From JAABRU01 sp041390465 (lineage in GTDB: Bacteria > Desulfobacterota > Desulfobacteria > Desulfobacterales > Desulfococcaceae), in the NCBI GenBank assembly GCA_041390465.1, contig JAWKPW010000069.1:1-31138 (forward strand): a stretch of 31,138 bases of DNA. Direction: 5' to 3'. Shown piece by piece: positions 1 to 9,339 of this stretch. A program made the position numbers and the translations under genes. The notes under the pieces are model-generated. The model was given only the letters and a program-made list of their open reading frames with translations, did no database searches and was not told the origin of the DNA. Every line of letters begins with the position of its first letter. The stretch's first letter is position 1.

Positions 1-73
1 TTTTCATGTCTTATTCATAATCAGAACCACTCTGAAAAGCAAGCGGAATTATTTCAATATCCCAAACTTTGAC

Positions 74-202
74 GATCCCGTAAAAAGTCAAAAAAATGTC
101 ACCCCGGTGAAAGCCGGCGTCCAGAATATATTGAAAATACTGGATTCCAGCTTTCGTAGGAATGACGCAGAATCAGAAATCCGGACTTTTTGCGGGTTCA
201 TC
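74..202 (+). repeat. MITE-like element, family 2, copy 1
   Basis: The element begins GATCCCGTAAAAAGTCA and ends GACTTTTTGCGGGTTCATC, which are imperfect inverted copies of each other. Inside is a second inverted pair, GAAAGCCGG and CCAGCTTTCG. A second copy with the same ends and interior lies at 26774-26901. It has no coding capacity. The structure is seen directly; calling it a MITE is inference. Confidence 0.65.
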
Positions 203-381
203 AAACTTTCCGTTTGGGATTCCGTGAATCTGTCTGACGATTCACTGATTTCTCCAACTGCGGGGATTTTGGATAAGCAGGGATTTCTGTTACGGTCATG
301 GGGAGAAAAGCATGGAACTCCTGCAAATCACATGAACCCCGGAAAAGGTTTCCGTTTTTTTGCAGATTGATTTTTCCCCTG

Positions 382-410
382 TTGCGGATAAGGCAATAAA
401 TCTGTATAGT
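382..410 (+). promoter_or_regulatory. Probable sigma-70-type promoter for pepN
   Basis: TTGCGG at 382-387 and TATAGT at 405-410 are separated by 17 bases, about 60 bases ahead of the pepN start codon. No operator-like palindrome overlaps it. Prediction by consensus only. Confidence 0.35.
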
Positions 411-469
411 GTTCCTGATTGGAAAAACAAATGAGTTGACCCTGACCTCAAATCCCTATCGGAGAAATC

Positions 470-3140
470 ATGGAAACACCCGATGTAAAACACCTCAAAG
501 ACTATAAGCCGCCTGCATACTGGGTGGACAGCATTGATTTGCATTTTGACCTCAACGAAGCGGACACCCTTGTCCGATCCGAACTGCATATGCGCCGAAA
601 CCGGGAAATCGCGGATGAAAACACCCCGCTGATTCTGGATGGCCGGGACCTGGAAACGCTTTCTGTGGAACTGGACGGAAAAACCCTGCCGCCGGAGGCA
701 TACGTCATTGCCAAAGAAAACCTGACCATTGCCCGGGTGCCGGAGAAATTTGTTCTCAAAACCCGGACAAAGATTCATCCCAAAGACAACACCGCGCTGG
801 AAGGTCTGTATTATGCAGGCAATATTTTCTGCACCCAGTGTGAGGCCGAGGGATTCCGGAAAATCACATGGTTTCCGGATCGGCCGGATGTCATGTCCCG
901 CTATGCCTGCACCCTTGCGGCGGATAAAGAAAAATATCCCGTGCTGCTGTCCAACGGCAATCCCATTGCATCCGGGGATTTGGAAAACGGAAGGCACTGG
1001 GCCAAATGGGAAGACCCTTTCAAAAAGCCCTGCTATCTTTTTGCTCTCGTGGCCGGTGATTTGTTTTGTCTGGAAGATCATTTCCGCACCTGTTCAGGCC
1101 GGGATATTTCTCTGCGCATTTACACCGAGCATGAAAACAGAGACAAATGCGGTCATGCCATGCAGGCTCTGAAAAAATCCATGAAATGGGATGAGGATGT
1201 TTTTGGTCTGGAATATGATCTGGATATTTACATGATTGTGGCCGTCAATGATTTCAACATGGGCGCGATGGAAAACAAGGGACTCAACATCTTCAATTCC
1301 AAATATGTGCTGGCTGATCCGCTCACAGCCACGGATATGGATTTCTGGGGCATTGAACGGGTGATTGCACATGAATATTTCCACAACTGGACCGGAAACC
1401 GGGTGACGCTGAAAAACTGGTTCCAGCTCAGTCTCAAAGAGGGACTCACGGTTTTCCGGGATCAGGAATTTGCTTCAGATATGATTTCCGGGCCGGTGAA
1501 GCGCATTTCTGATGTGCGTGCCATCCGCTCTTTCCAGTTTCCCGAAGATGCAGGACCAATGGCGCATCCGGTGCGTCCCGCGTCCTATATGGAAATGAAC
1601 AATTTCTACACGGTCACTGTGTATGAAAAAGGTGCAGAGGTCATCCGCATGATCCGGCAGATTATCGGGTCGGAAAATTTCCGCAAGGGCATGGATCTGT
1701 ATTTTCAGCGGCATGACGGGCAGGCCGTGACCATAGAGGATTTTGTCCGCGCAATGGAAGACGCTTCCGGTGCGGATTTGCGCCAGTTCATGCTCTGGTA
1801 TTCCCAGGCCGGAACCCCCCATGTTTTTGTGGAGCGAAACTATGATCCGGCTGCAGAAACCTATACGCTTTTCTTCCGTCAGACCTGCCCGGCCACGCCG
1901 GACAGCAAAGAGGAAAAACAGCCCATGCATGTTCCTGTGGCTGTGGGACTGCTGGAAAAAAGAAAGGGAATGGAACTTCCTCTGCAACAGAAAGGGGAAA
2001 AACAGGCAGCAGGATATACAAGGGTGCTGCATCTGCATCAGGCAGAACAGAAATTCACCTTTGTCCATGTGCCGGAGGAACCGGTTCCCTCTCTGCTGCG
2101 GGGCTTTTCCGCTCCGGTCAAACTGCGGGCAGGATACAGTGATGAGGAACAGGCTTTTCTTTTCGCGCATGACAAAGATGAATTCAACCGCTGGGACGCG
2201 GGGCAGTGTCTGTTTTCCAAAACCATGCTGCGCATGGTGCGGGAGTTTCAGAAAGGAAAAAAACTGAAACTTGATGACATGCCGGTGCAGGCTTCTGCAA
2301 AACCCTGCTGGATGCAACACTGGACAACATTTTTTACTCTCCCGCGCCCCGACGCTGCCAACGGATTCAGAAACTCGCGTGATCCTGATGAGTGAAACCG
2401 ATCCCATTGATCCGAAGCTATTTTCAGGTGCGGCGCTTTGTCATCCGGCAGATTGCACAGAGACTGAGAGCAGATTTTGAAAAAATTTATCAGAAGAATC
2501 AGATCGGCCATACACGCGGTTGACCCGGCATTCCAGGGGCGCAGAAGCCTGAAGAATCTGGTTTTGACCTATCTGGGAAGGTTGGAAACAGAGGAAATCA
2601 TTGATCTCATATGCCGGCAGTTTCAGCAGGCCGGAAACATGACGGATGAACTGCTTTTTACCGTGCTTTCGGATACGATCAGGAGAGCGCAAAAGAGGCA
2701 ACAGAGCGTTTTTATGAAAAATGGAAATCCGACACCCTTTGAAGCTGGACAAATGGTTTTCGCTTCAGGCAGGCTCCGTTGCCTCCGGGGCTTTGGAAAA
2801 TGTGAAGGCTTTGACACAGCATCCCGCTTTTCCATCAGAAATCCCAACAAGGTCTGAGCGCTTACGGCGTTTGTGCAACAATCCCAGAGCTTTCAATTAT
2901 TTCTGGAGAGGGATATGTATGTTTTTTGCTGACAGGATACTGGAACTCAACGCGATCAATCCCCAGATTGCCGCAAGAATGGCCGGAGTTTTCAATCACT
3001 GGAAAAAAATACGAATCCGCCGCTCGCAACTGATGAAAGAACAGGTGGAGCGGCTATGCAACGCCCTTTCGGATTTGTCAGCTCACGTGTATGAAATTGT
3101 GTCAAAGCGTTACCTGATCTTCTTCCTTGCGGGTTTGTGA
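470..3140 (+). pseudogene. pepN: Aminopeptidase N (M1 metallopeptidase), 3' third frameshifted
   Basis: M1-family zinc aminopeptidase that removes N-terminal residues from peptides in the cytoplasm. The start at 470 has a GGAG ribosome site just upstream. The first reading frame (470-2395, 641 residues) carries the exopeptidase motif GAMEN at 265-269, the zinc motif HEYFH at 301-305 and the third ligand Glu324, at almost the same positions as in E. coli PepN. Family members are about 870 residues. The missing C-terminal domain is still present downstream but in changing frames: TLPTDSETRVILMSETDP near 2350-2400, VRRFVIRQIAQRLRADFEK near 2428-2485, RRSLKNLVLTYLG near 2540-2580, KEATERFYEKWKSDTL near 2695-2740, and NPQIAARMAGVF near 2959-2995. 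At least five frame switches are needed. The catalytic domain is complete, so a truncated product could fold, but the gene is broken as it stands. The total span matches a normal pepN. Confidence 0.85.
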
Positions 3141-3146
3141 ACGTGC

Positions 3147-3248
3147 AAGGCGATTTCCGGAAAAGAATATCTCAGATTTGACAACGTTCCGTAAAAGCGT
3201 GTCAAATCGTTCAGATGGACTAGCGATATTTATTTTCAGAAATTATCT
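3147..3248 (+). repeat. MITE-like element, family 1, copy A (diverged)
   Basis: Starts AAGGCGATTTCCGGAAAAGA, contains the inverted pair TTTGACAACG / CGTGTCAAAT and ends TTTTCAGAAATTATCT. It matches the better-preserved copies at 10584-10687 and 16216-16319, with more substitutions. It lies directly after the end of pepN. Confidence 0.6.
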
Positions 3249-3273
3249 AATTGCGGAATGAACAGGACAGGGG

Positions 3274-3503
3274 CTACAATTTCCAGGCCATTGTCTCTCT
3301 GTCTGTGTCAACCGGGATTTCCGTCATTCCCCGGCAGGTGCATAGTAGCAGCGTTTGGGAGAAATCACCTTTCCTTTTTTTCAGTTTGGCAATCACAGCG
3401 GACACTTCTTTTTCGCTGTCTGCTCCGACCATTTTGGCAATGTCCCCCGGCTCTGAGCGGTTTCCACGGCTTTTTTCATGGCTTCCAGTATATTGTCTTC
3501 CAT
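3274..3503 (-). pseudogene. Small hypothetical protein gene with one frameshift
   Basis: On the reverse strand an ATG at 3503 follows an AAAGGA ribosome site and opens MEDNILEAMKKAVETAQSRG. The frame then changes at a run of five C on the plus strand (3444-3448), and a second frame continues cleanly with KMVGADSEKEVSAVIAKLKK, ending in a Cys-containing segment and a stop at 3274-3276. One added base in that run would give about 76 residues in one frame. The sequence is charged and helical, without signal peptide or membrane segment. I do not recognise a family. Frameshift or sequence error cannot be separated here. Confidence 0.5.
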
Positions 3504-3773
3504 TTTTTTGTTTCCTTTCTGCTGCGGATTTTGCAATGTGATAAACTGTGCCGCATCCATAGCAGTGATACAGGGAAAAATCAACCTTTCCTGCAGGGAC
3601 ATCAAAAATGCAGGCAGAAAAGCATAAAAGAAACCAAGACTGTTTTACAATTTTTCTGGATACAGACAGGGTTCGGTGCTATAATAAAGAAACACAGAAC
3701 TGTTTCCGAAATCATTAAACACAGCGCAGGGGCGGTTTTGGAACCTGCCCCTGCGGAACATGAGGAGGACAGA

Positions 3774-4538
3774 ATGAACACACTGAAAAAAATGCTGATG
3801 ATTGCAGGGATCACTGTTTTCATGGTTTCCGCAGCAGATGCGGAATATTTCAGGGGACGCTGGGTAAACGGGCAGGGGCTTTTCAACTTTCCCAACGGGG
3901 ATCAGTACATCGGCATGATGAAGGATGACAAATTCTTTGGAAAAGGAACCTTTATCTTCGCGGATGGCAGGAAATACGTGGGGGATTTTGTTGACAGCAA
4001 GTTTCACGGCCAGGGGGTTATGCACTATATTGACGGATCACGGTATGAAGGGGAATTCCGGAACGGCCGGTTTGAGGGGCAGGGAATCATGATTTTTGCC
4101 AATGGCCGACAGTATGCGGGCGAATTTCATGACAATCAGTTTCACGGACAGGGGGAACTGGTCTGCCCGGACGGCAGAATATATAAAGGTCAGTTTGCCT
4201 TTGGTCTTCCCAGCGGATTCGGTGTGTGCCGGTATCCCACAGGAAAACACTATGAAGGCCATTTTCAGAACAATCTTTATCACGGCCAGGGCTTTCTCCG
4301 TTACCCGGACGGTCATACCTATACCGGCAATTTTGTCAACGGCAAACCCGAGGGACAGGGTGTCATGAACTATCCGGACGGCAAACGCTTTGAGGGGCAG
4401 TTCAGAAACGGCAAAACTGTGATTGGCCGTCTGTGGTTCCCGAACAATACCTCATACACGGGAAGGTTTCAGGGAGATATGTTTGAGGGAACCCAGGAAG
4501 GCGGCATTCCGGCCGATTTGTCTGACGAACACAAATAA
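3774..4538 (+). CDS. Exported MORN-repeat protein
   Basis: Protein of 254 residues. The ATG at 3774 follows a GAGGAG ribosome site; the open frame extends further upstream, but only this start gives a signal peptide (MNTLKK, then a hydrophobic stretch ending near Ala-Asp-Ala at about residue 23). The mature part is almost entirely nine to ten tandem MORN repeats of about 23 residues, each of the form Y-x-G-x-F-x-x-x-x-x-x-G-x-G-x-x-x-x-x-x-G (for example YEGEFRNGRFEGQG). MORN repeats form extended beta-hairpin sheets that bind proteins or lipids; the specific partner is unknown. It stands alone, with repeats on both sides. A TATAAT at 3680-3685 is a possible -10 box without a clear -35. Family assignment is certain, function is not. 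Confidence 0.85.
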   Translation: MNTLKKMLMIAGITVFMVSAADAEYFRGRWVNGQGLFNFPNGDQYIGMMKDDKFFGKGTFIFADGRKYVGDFVDSKFHGQGVMHYIDGSRYEGEFRNGRFEGQGIMIFANGRQYAGEFHDNQFHGQGELVCPDGRIYKGQFAFGLPSGFGVCRYPTGKHYEGHFQNNLYHGQGFLRYPDGHTYTGNFVNGKPEGQGVMNYPDGKRFEGQFRNGKTVIGRLWFPNNTSYTGRFQGDMFEGTQEGGIPADLSDEHK

Positions 4539-4563
4539 TGCGAATTAAAAGTCAGAGTTCGCC

Positions 4564-4598
4564 AAGATTTGACAACTTTTCAAAAGTTGTCAAATCTT
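4564..4598. repeat. Perfect 35-bp palindrome of the TTTGACAA family
   Basis: AAGATTTGACAACTTTT, one central C, then the exact reverse complement. It is the inner palindrome of MITE-like family 1 (10584-10687 and 16216-16319), here with only remnants of the outer arms. It lies between the MORN gene and the TrkA-domain gene and could fold as a hairpin in either transcript. Confidence 0.7.
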
Positions 4599-4641
4599 CC
4601 TGACTTCTTGCAGAAGCATCAATTTTCTGAAAGGTGAAACA

Positions 4642-5889
4642 ATGGTGAACAGCAGAAAAAAAACAGTTCTGAAAACCTTTCTCTGGTCCGGATCGGTCAT
4701 GACAGTTTTTGTCATCGGCATGTATTACTTTCCCCGCGAATATCCGGAACTGAATCTGCTGGAAACCTTTTACTATACACTCCGGCTCTTTATTCTGGAA
4801 CATGATCTGCCCAGTTTCCCCAAATGCAAACCCCTTGTTTTCATCTATTTTTTTGCCCCCTTGGTCGCGATTTCCGCACTGTGGTCCGCGCTTGCCTACC
4901 TGTTCCGGTTTTCGCCGGTTCTCAAAAGCAAATGGCAGAAGGATCATGTGGTGGTATGCGGTGTGGGAAGAACCGGCAGACTGCTGGCGGAAACCTTCAA
5001 AGCCAGAGGAATTCCGGTGGTGGGTGTGGATATGGGTCCGGCCGATGCGTTTGACGAATGGTGTGCCGAGCATAAGATTCCCCTTATTTTCGGAGATTTT
5101 CTTTCCCGGCCTGTGCTTGAGAGAAGCGGAGCATGGAAAGCGCGGGCCGTGGTGTATGCCTCCGGAGATGATCTGCTGAATCTGGAAGGCGTGGTCAGAG
5201 CCTATGGATGGATGCGCAGCAATAACGGGCCGGTGCGGCTGCTGTGGGCACATATTGCAAACGAGCGGCTGGCCGATACCGCGCGCATGGCTCTGCGCAC
5301 CGAGGGACGGGTGGGAATCCGCTTTTTTGACACCTACCATATTGCGGCAGCAAAAATGGTGGCCAAATATTTCACCCGGGATATGCGGAAGAACATCCGG
5401 AAAATCATGATTCTGGGATTTGGAAAATTTGGACGGGATCTTATGGAGGTGCTGATGCGGGACAGGGGAAAGGATGAAGATTTCTGTCTGCGGGTGGTGG
5501 ATATTCAGGATCGGAAAAAAGAGGTCATGGCCCTGGCCGGGGAACACGGTTTGGCAGAACATATCAGTTTTTTTCAGTCAGATGTGCAGGATATGAATCT
5601 GGCAGATTCAGATGACAAGGCTTTTTTTCTGTGCACGGATGATGACATCGGCAATCTGGCAGGCGCGCTGATGCTTACACGGAAAAAAAAGGATATAGCC
5701 ATATATGTCCGCATGGCCAAATGGCCTCTTCCGGCCATTGAGGATCACCTGAGCGAAAAAAGCGGCATCACCTTTGTCAATATCAATGATCTGGTGGTGG
5801 AAGGCGTAAGCGAACTGCCCGGAATTTTTGAACCTGCCGGAGAAAAAGATTTGAAGCGGGCGCACAGCAGAGGGCATGGGAAAAAATAA
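4642..5889 (+). CDS. Two-TM membrane protein with two TrkA-N (RCK) domains
   Basis: Protein of 415 residues. Two hydrophobic segments (about 12-30 and 64-87) are followed by two NAD-binding Rossmann domains of the TrkA-N/RCK type. The first carries GVGRTG at 107-112 with an acidic residue at the end of the second strand (VVGVDMG); the second carries GFGKFG at 259-264 followed by VVDIQD. RCK domains gate K+ channels and transporters in response to nucleotides. The TM1-TM2 topology resembles a two-TM K+ channel, but the loop between the helices (FYYTLRLFILEHDLPSFP) lacks the TxGYG selectivity filter. This may be a channel-like regulator rather than a channel. The start has an AAAGGTG ribosome site. 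Probably monocistronic. Confidence 0.8.
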   Translation: MVNSRKKTVLKTFLWSGSVMTVFVIGMYYFPREYPELNLLETFYYTLRLFILEHDLPSFPKCKPLVFIYFFAPLVAISALWSALAYLFRFSPVLKSKWQKDHVVVCGVGRTGRLLAETFKARGIPVVGVDMGPADAFDEWCAEHKIPLIFGDFLSRPVLERSGAWKARAVVYASGDDLLNLEGVVRAYGWMRSNNGPVRLLWAHIANERLADTARMALRTEGRVGIRFFDTYHIAAAKMVAKYFTRDMRKNIRKIMILGFGKFGRDLMEVLMRDRGKDEDFCLRVVDIQDRKKEVMALAGEHGLAEHISFFQSDVQDMNLADSDDKAFFLCTDDDIGNLAGALMLTRKKKDIAIYVRMAKWPLPAIEDHLSEKSGITFVNINDLVVEGVSELPGIFEPAGEKDLKRAHSRGHGKK

Positions 5890-6255
5890 AAATCCAGAAC
5901 GGATTGACATTATTACTCGAAAAAAAATAGCAAAAACAAATCAGAATCCCGGGAAGGGATGACTTATTTATAATTTCACCCCCTGCGGGGTTTACCTCGC
6001 AGGGATAACCGGTTTTTCTGTAATAATGCCGCGCCCCTTCAGAGTTTTGACCGGACTTAACTCTACTGCAAAATATGCCATATCAAAGTCATGTTTGTTT
6101 CATGGTTCAGAGTTCAATGCACCAACCGTCCGGAAATCAGTTTTCGCATCCGTAAAATCAGGAAATCCGTGTACCAGATCTGTACGGTTTGAACACAATT
6201 CCAGCGGGATATGCCATTACTCATAAAGTTTGTAACGGTACCAGCCACGAATTGC

Positions 6256-6299
6256 ACGAATGACACGAATTATGATTCGTGCAGATTCGTGTCATTCGT
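6256..6299. repeat. Inverted repeat, ACGAATGACACGAAT type
   Basis: ACGAATGACACGAAT at 6256-6270 is matched perfectly by ATTCGTGTCATTCGT at 6285-6299. A related element with CAGCCGCGAAT arms is at 16156-16209. It could form a 15-bp hairpin in RNA; it has no T-run and is more likely a dispersed repeat than a terminator. Confidence 0.6.
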
Positions 6300-6364
6300 A
6301 ACTCTTCTTCTCTCAGGTGTTTAGATAATAATTTGAGAGCTGTGTAGCTGTGTAGTAGCTGTGT

Positions 6365-6424
6365 AGGTTGGGTGAGGAACGAACCCCGGCAAATTCAAGA
6401 TGTTCGTTCCTCTGCCCCCAACCT
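6365..6424. repeat. Long imperfect inverted repeat
   Basis: AGGTTGGG plus GAGGAACGAAC on the left is mirrored by GTTCGTTCCTC plus CCCAACCT on the right, around a loop of about 20 bases. It is preceded by short tandem AGCTGTGTAG units and lies just before the IS110 remnant. Confidence 0.55.
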
Positions 6425-6489
6425 TATATACATTATGTAACTGCATGGTTTGATTTGTCCACGGTATTGAGTATATAATTCTGTTCAGA

Positions 6490-6620
6490 ACAAAATGTTG
6501 TGCCCCGCCCGGTGTGCGGAGCCACCGGACAGGCGGCTGTGTTAGTCGTCTGGCTGCTTGGTTGGGTCCGCGAACGGATCCGTTACCGTCACTTTCACCC
6601 CGGACGGTCACGCTAGGGCA
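6490..6620 (+). ncRNA. Candidate bridge RNA segment of an IS110-family element
   Basis: The non-coding segment directly ahead of the IS110 transposase start contains three nested-free hairpins: CCGGTG/CACCGG (6509-6514 with 6523-6528), GGGTCCG/CGGATCC around a CGAA loop (6564-6570 with 6575-6581), and ACCGTC/GACGGT (6585-6590 with 6603-6608). IS110-group elements are known to encode their bridge RNA in this left-end non-coding region. The hairpins are visible; the RNA identity and its ends are inference. The element is decayed, so the RNA may not be functional. Confidence 0.4.
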
Positions 6621-6656
6621 TAAAATGACCCCGCATACAAGGAAAGGGATTTTAAC

Positions 6657-7632
6657 ATGAAAAACTGCATCGGCATCGACATTTCCAAAAAAACCTTTGA
6701 TTTTCACTGCATGTCTGACGGCTCCGATCATCATATTCGATTACACTCCTGAAAACACAGAGAAAACTGTGGACATGTTTCCGGGCAGGAAAACCCGGAA
6801 CTCATCAATCAGGCCACCGGAGGTTATGAACTCCCGGCCGGGAACTTTATGCAGCTGGCTTCCGGTTGCCATTTGTCAGCCCGAAGCGCATCCGGGACTT
6901 TGCAAAGGCCATCGGTCAGACAACCAAAACTGACGGATCGATGTCCGCATCATCGCCCGGTTCGCGGACGTCATGGAACCTCCTGTCAAGAAACAGCACA
7001 GAAATCAGACATCGTGTTAAAAATCGGTCTGGTTGCTTGCATCGCGAAAGCGCGTCAGCTCTGAACACAAAGTCGCGCATCTGCGGAGCGACCACCCGCC
7101 GCAGGCATCCGGGATTTGGGTTCGAAAGTGGCGCTGTTTACCGTCTCATCGACCGTGACTGAGACCATCAGGACGCAGATCCGTCTGATTCAGGGAAAGA
7201 ATAAGCGATCTCGGCCTGGCTCCCGGAACTGGAAAACTCACAGGAAGTGAACTGATTCGGTCTGTTCCCGGCATCAGGCACTGCCGCGCACTGCTGACGG
7301 CTGCCGGATCGGCACCGTGAACAGCAAGAAGAGAATATGTAACTGGTGAGCACAACCCCTGTAAACAGGAACAACGGAAGACAGTTCCGGGGAAAACACA
7401 TGACCGAGGGGGCGGTGTGAAATCAGAAGTCTGATGTACATGCCCACACTGGCCGCAATCCGTCTGACTTTCCAGTGATCCGCAAGTTTTATCAGCGACG
7501 ACCTTCTTTCTGCCGACGTAAAAACAAAAGTAAGCGTCACGGCCTGCGTAGGAAACTCATCGTTATTGTCCAGCTTAACGCTGGTTACGCAAAAAATGAA
7601 GGTCTGGAATCCAAAAACCTCTTGACATTTAA
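6657..7632 (+). pseudogene. IS110-family transposase, degenerate
   Basis: RuvC-like DEDD transposase of an IS110 element, broken by several frame changes. The ATG at 6657 (GGAAAGGG upstream) opens MKNCIGIDISKKTFDFHC, the typical N-terminal motif with the first catalytic Asp. Pieces follow in other frames: an MQLASGCHL segment near 6850, SPKRIRDFAKAIGQTTKTD near 6870-6935, IDVRIIARFADV near 6940-6975, the ELIRSVPGI helix-hairpin-like motif near 7247-7273, and the C-terminal LYMPTLAAIR near 7435-7465 followed by RKLIVIVQLNAGY near 7550-7590. Order and spacing match an intact transposase of about 320 residues. Without a full-length frame it cannot mobilise itself. Exact element ends are not determined; IS110 elements lack conventional terminal inverted repeats. 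Confidence 0.8.
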
Positions 7633-7846
7633 CACAGTCACTGCAGAAATCTTTAATAAATCTATATTATTAAACCGGCAATTAAACACCACAACAATCA
7701 GTTATTATAACTATTTAAATTATTAAAATATTTCATGTTTGCTTTTTGGTATTAAAAATTGCCGGATTAATAAATTGATTTCAGTCGAAGTTCCACCAAA
7801 ATATTTTAAGGAACGGTATGGCATTATAACAGAAAGGGGAAAACAC

Positions 7847-8860
7847 ATGCACAGGAAAGAAAAAAGATTCAGGCATGGGCTGGCGATTCTAGTTTTCAGG
7901 TCTTCCGTTTTGTTGGGAGCGAATGTTTTCGGTGCAACTGCCGGAAATGTGGATGACCGAAGACATTGATCTCAAAGATGTGATCCTGTCACTTCAGGTC
8001 AGTGCGGAAATCCTGAACGAATTAGTTTCGGCAGCCGATATGAACGGTGACGGCAGAATCGGTCTGCCGGAGGCGGTTTACGGGCTTCAGGTGGTGGCAG
8101 AGATTCGCGACTTCACTGTTGTTTTCCCGGATGCAAATCTTGAATCGGCGGTCAGAAGAGCCATCAGCAAACCGTCCGTCGATATATTTTTGCCTCGGAT
8201 CTTGCAGGATTGACCTCTTTTTCTGCCAGTTCCAGAAGGCATTGCTGATATTGAAGGCTTTTGCAGTATTATTACCAAACTTCTGACATACCTTTCTCTT
8301 GACGACAATCAGATAAGCAATATCGGTGTGCTGGCTGGACTGACGAACCTGAAATATCTTTATCTTGATTCAATCAGATAGGCAATATCAGTGCACTGGG
8401 AGAGGGCTGGCGAACTGACATAGCTTTCTTGATAGCAATCAAGATAAGCGATATCAGTGCAGTGGCCGGACTGACGAACCTGACCCGGCGAAAGGCTTAA
8501 TGGCAATCAAATAAGCGATATCAGTTTGGTGTAGGGCTGACGAACTTGGGAGAGCTTAGACTTAATGACAATCAGATAAGCAATATCAGTGCGGTGGCGG
8601 ACTGTGAAGGCGAGCATGGCTTTATTTGATGACAATCAGATAAGCAATATCAGTGCAGTGGCAAGAGGCTGACGAACCTGACAAAGCTTAATTTTTATAA
8701 TAATAAAATCAGTGATATTAAGCCCCTGATTGACAACAGCGGCATTGGGAACAGGGATACCGTTGTTCTTTATACCAATCCGTTAAGCACAACCTCATGC
8801 GGTGTTTATGTCCCGCAGTTGCTGAACAGAGGAGTGACGCTGTTTCACAACTGCCCGTGA
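7847..8860 (+). pseudogene. Exported leucine-rich-repeat protein with dockerin-like module, frameshifted
   Basis: The ATG at 7847 (AAAGGGG upstream) opens a basic-hydrophobic signal peptide ending GANVFGATA. After a frame change comes a dockerin/EF-hand-like module (DLKDVILSLQVSAEI, then AADMNGDGRIGLPEAVYGLQ, about 7975-8110). Then FPDANLESAVRRAI introduces internalin-type leucine-rich repeats: six or more units of about 66 bp (8290-8730) with the pattern L-D-D-N-Q-I-S-N-I-S-A-V-A-G-L-T-N-L. The repeats drift between frames with single-base and larger indels. A cap-like ending (NPLSTTSCGVYVPQLL, then stop at 8858-8860) is preserved. Intact relatives would be surface or secreted binding proteins. 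At least five frame changes; not functional as read. Confidence 0.75.
8290..8730 (+). repeat. Tandem repeats of about 66 bp encoding leucine-rich repeats
   Basis: Six or so direct repeats built on GACAATCAGATAAGCAATAT followed by CAGTGCAGTGGCNGGACTGA. They are the DNA form of the LRR units in the broken gene at 7847-8860. Unit length varies by a few bases between copies, which causes the frame drift. Repeat slippage is a plausible cause. Confidence 0.7.
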
Positions 8861-9339
8861 TGTATTATTTTGTGGGCTTTCATGTTTACATCTCGTTCCC
8901 GCGCGGAACGTGGGAACAAGTAACAAACCCGCTATCCCGCTGAACTGTGATTCGTGTGATTACGCTCCCGCGTCCCCGTTATGACGCAGAGCGTCAGTCA
9001 GTGTGTTCCCACGCGGAACGTGGGAACAAGTAACAAGTAACTGTGATTCAGACAGGTTTCGTGATTGCCGTGATGACAGCAGTCATGGCAGTCATTTCAA
9101 TCATCCGAATCACAGTTCAGGCAGGGATTGTCTGAACCGGGATTCACAGGATTTGCGGATTTGCCCGGATTTCCAACACCGCCTTGTCCCGGTCAATCCC
9201 TCAATCCTGAAAATCCGGGTTCAGGCAGAGATTGTCTGAACCGCTGATGCAAGCGGATGGCGCTGATTTGGCAGATGTTTTTTCCGGCAATACAGGAAAT
9301 TCAGCAGCAGGAATTTTTTCACACACAGGAAAAATTCGC
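8861..9339. other. Non-coding repeat-rich stretch
   Basis: No gene seen. Two copies of a CGCGGAACGTGGGAACAAGT element (about 8890-8925 and 9004-9035) and two copies of a CAGGCAGNGATTGTCTGAACC element (about 9118-9140 and 9222-9242) are present, plus short GTGATTCGTGTGATT-like motifs. The 78-codon open frame at 9003-9239 is made of these repeats. Confidence 0.5.

Larger units (their letters stand above)
1..469. other. Non-coding leader with dispersed repeats
   Basis: No convincing gene. It holds a 129-bp MITE-like element (74-202) and, just after it, a short palindromic stretch of the CCAAACTTTCCGTTTGG type (about 202-220) that recurs near 18460-18525 and 29834-29870. A short open frame at 107-370 is simply the repeat read through and has no recognisable protein features. 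A probable promoter for the aminopeptidase gene lies at 382-410. Confidence 0.6.
5890..6430. other. Non-coding stretch with hairpin repeats
   Basis: No gene recognised. CCCTGCG (5981-5987) pairs with CGCAGGG (5998-6004), possibly the end of the upstream transcript although no T-run follows. The remainder holds a 15-bp inverted repeat (6256-6299), short tandem copies of AGCTGTGTAG (about 6338-6366) and a long inverted repeat (6365-6424). A 66-codon open frame at 6026-6226 has no protein features and is unlikely to be real. Confidence 0.5.

Noticed and set aside
4552..5562. 336-codon reverse frame opposite the TrkA-domain gene
   Set aside because: Antisense shadow without domains; the forward gene has clear Rossmann motifs.
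6321..6734. 137-codon reverse frame over the IS110 left end
   Set aside because: It reads through inverted repeats and the structured non-coding segment and shows no protein features.
8290..8730. Possible CRISPR array from regularly spaced repeats
   Set aside because: Units are direct repeats of about 66 bp without unique spacers and they translate into leucine-rich repeats.
9003..9239. 78-codon frame ahead of the MFS gene
   Set aside because: It is composed of dispersed repeat words and has no ribosome site.
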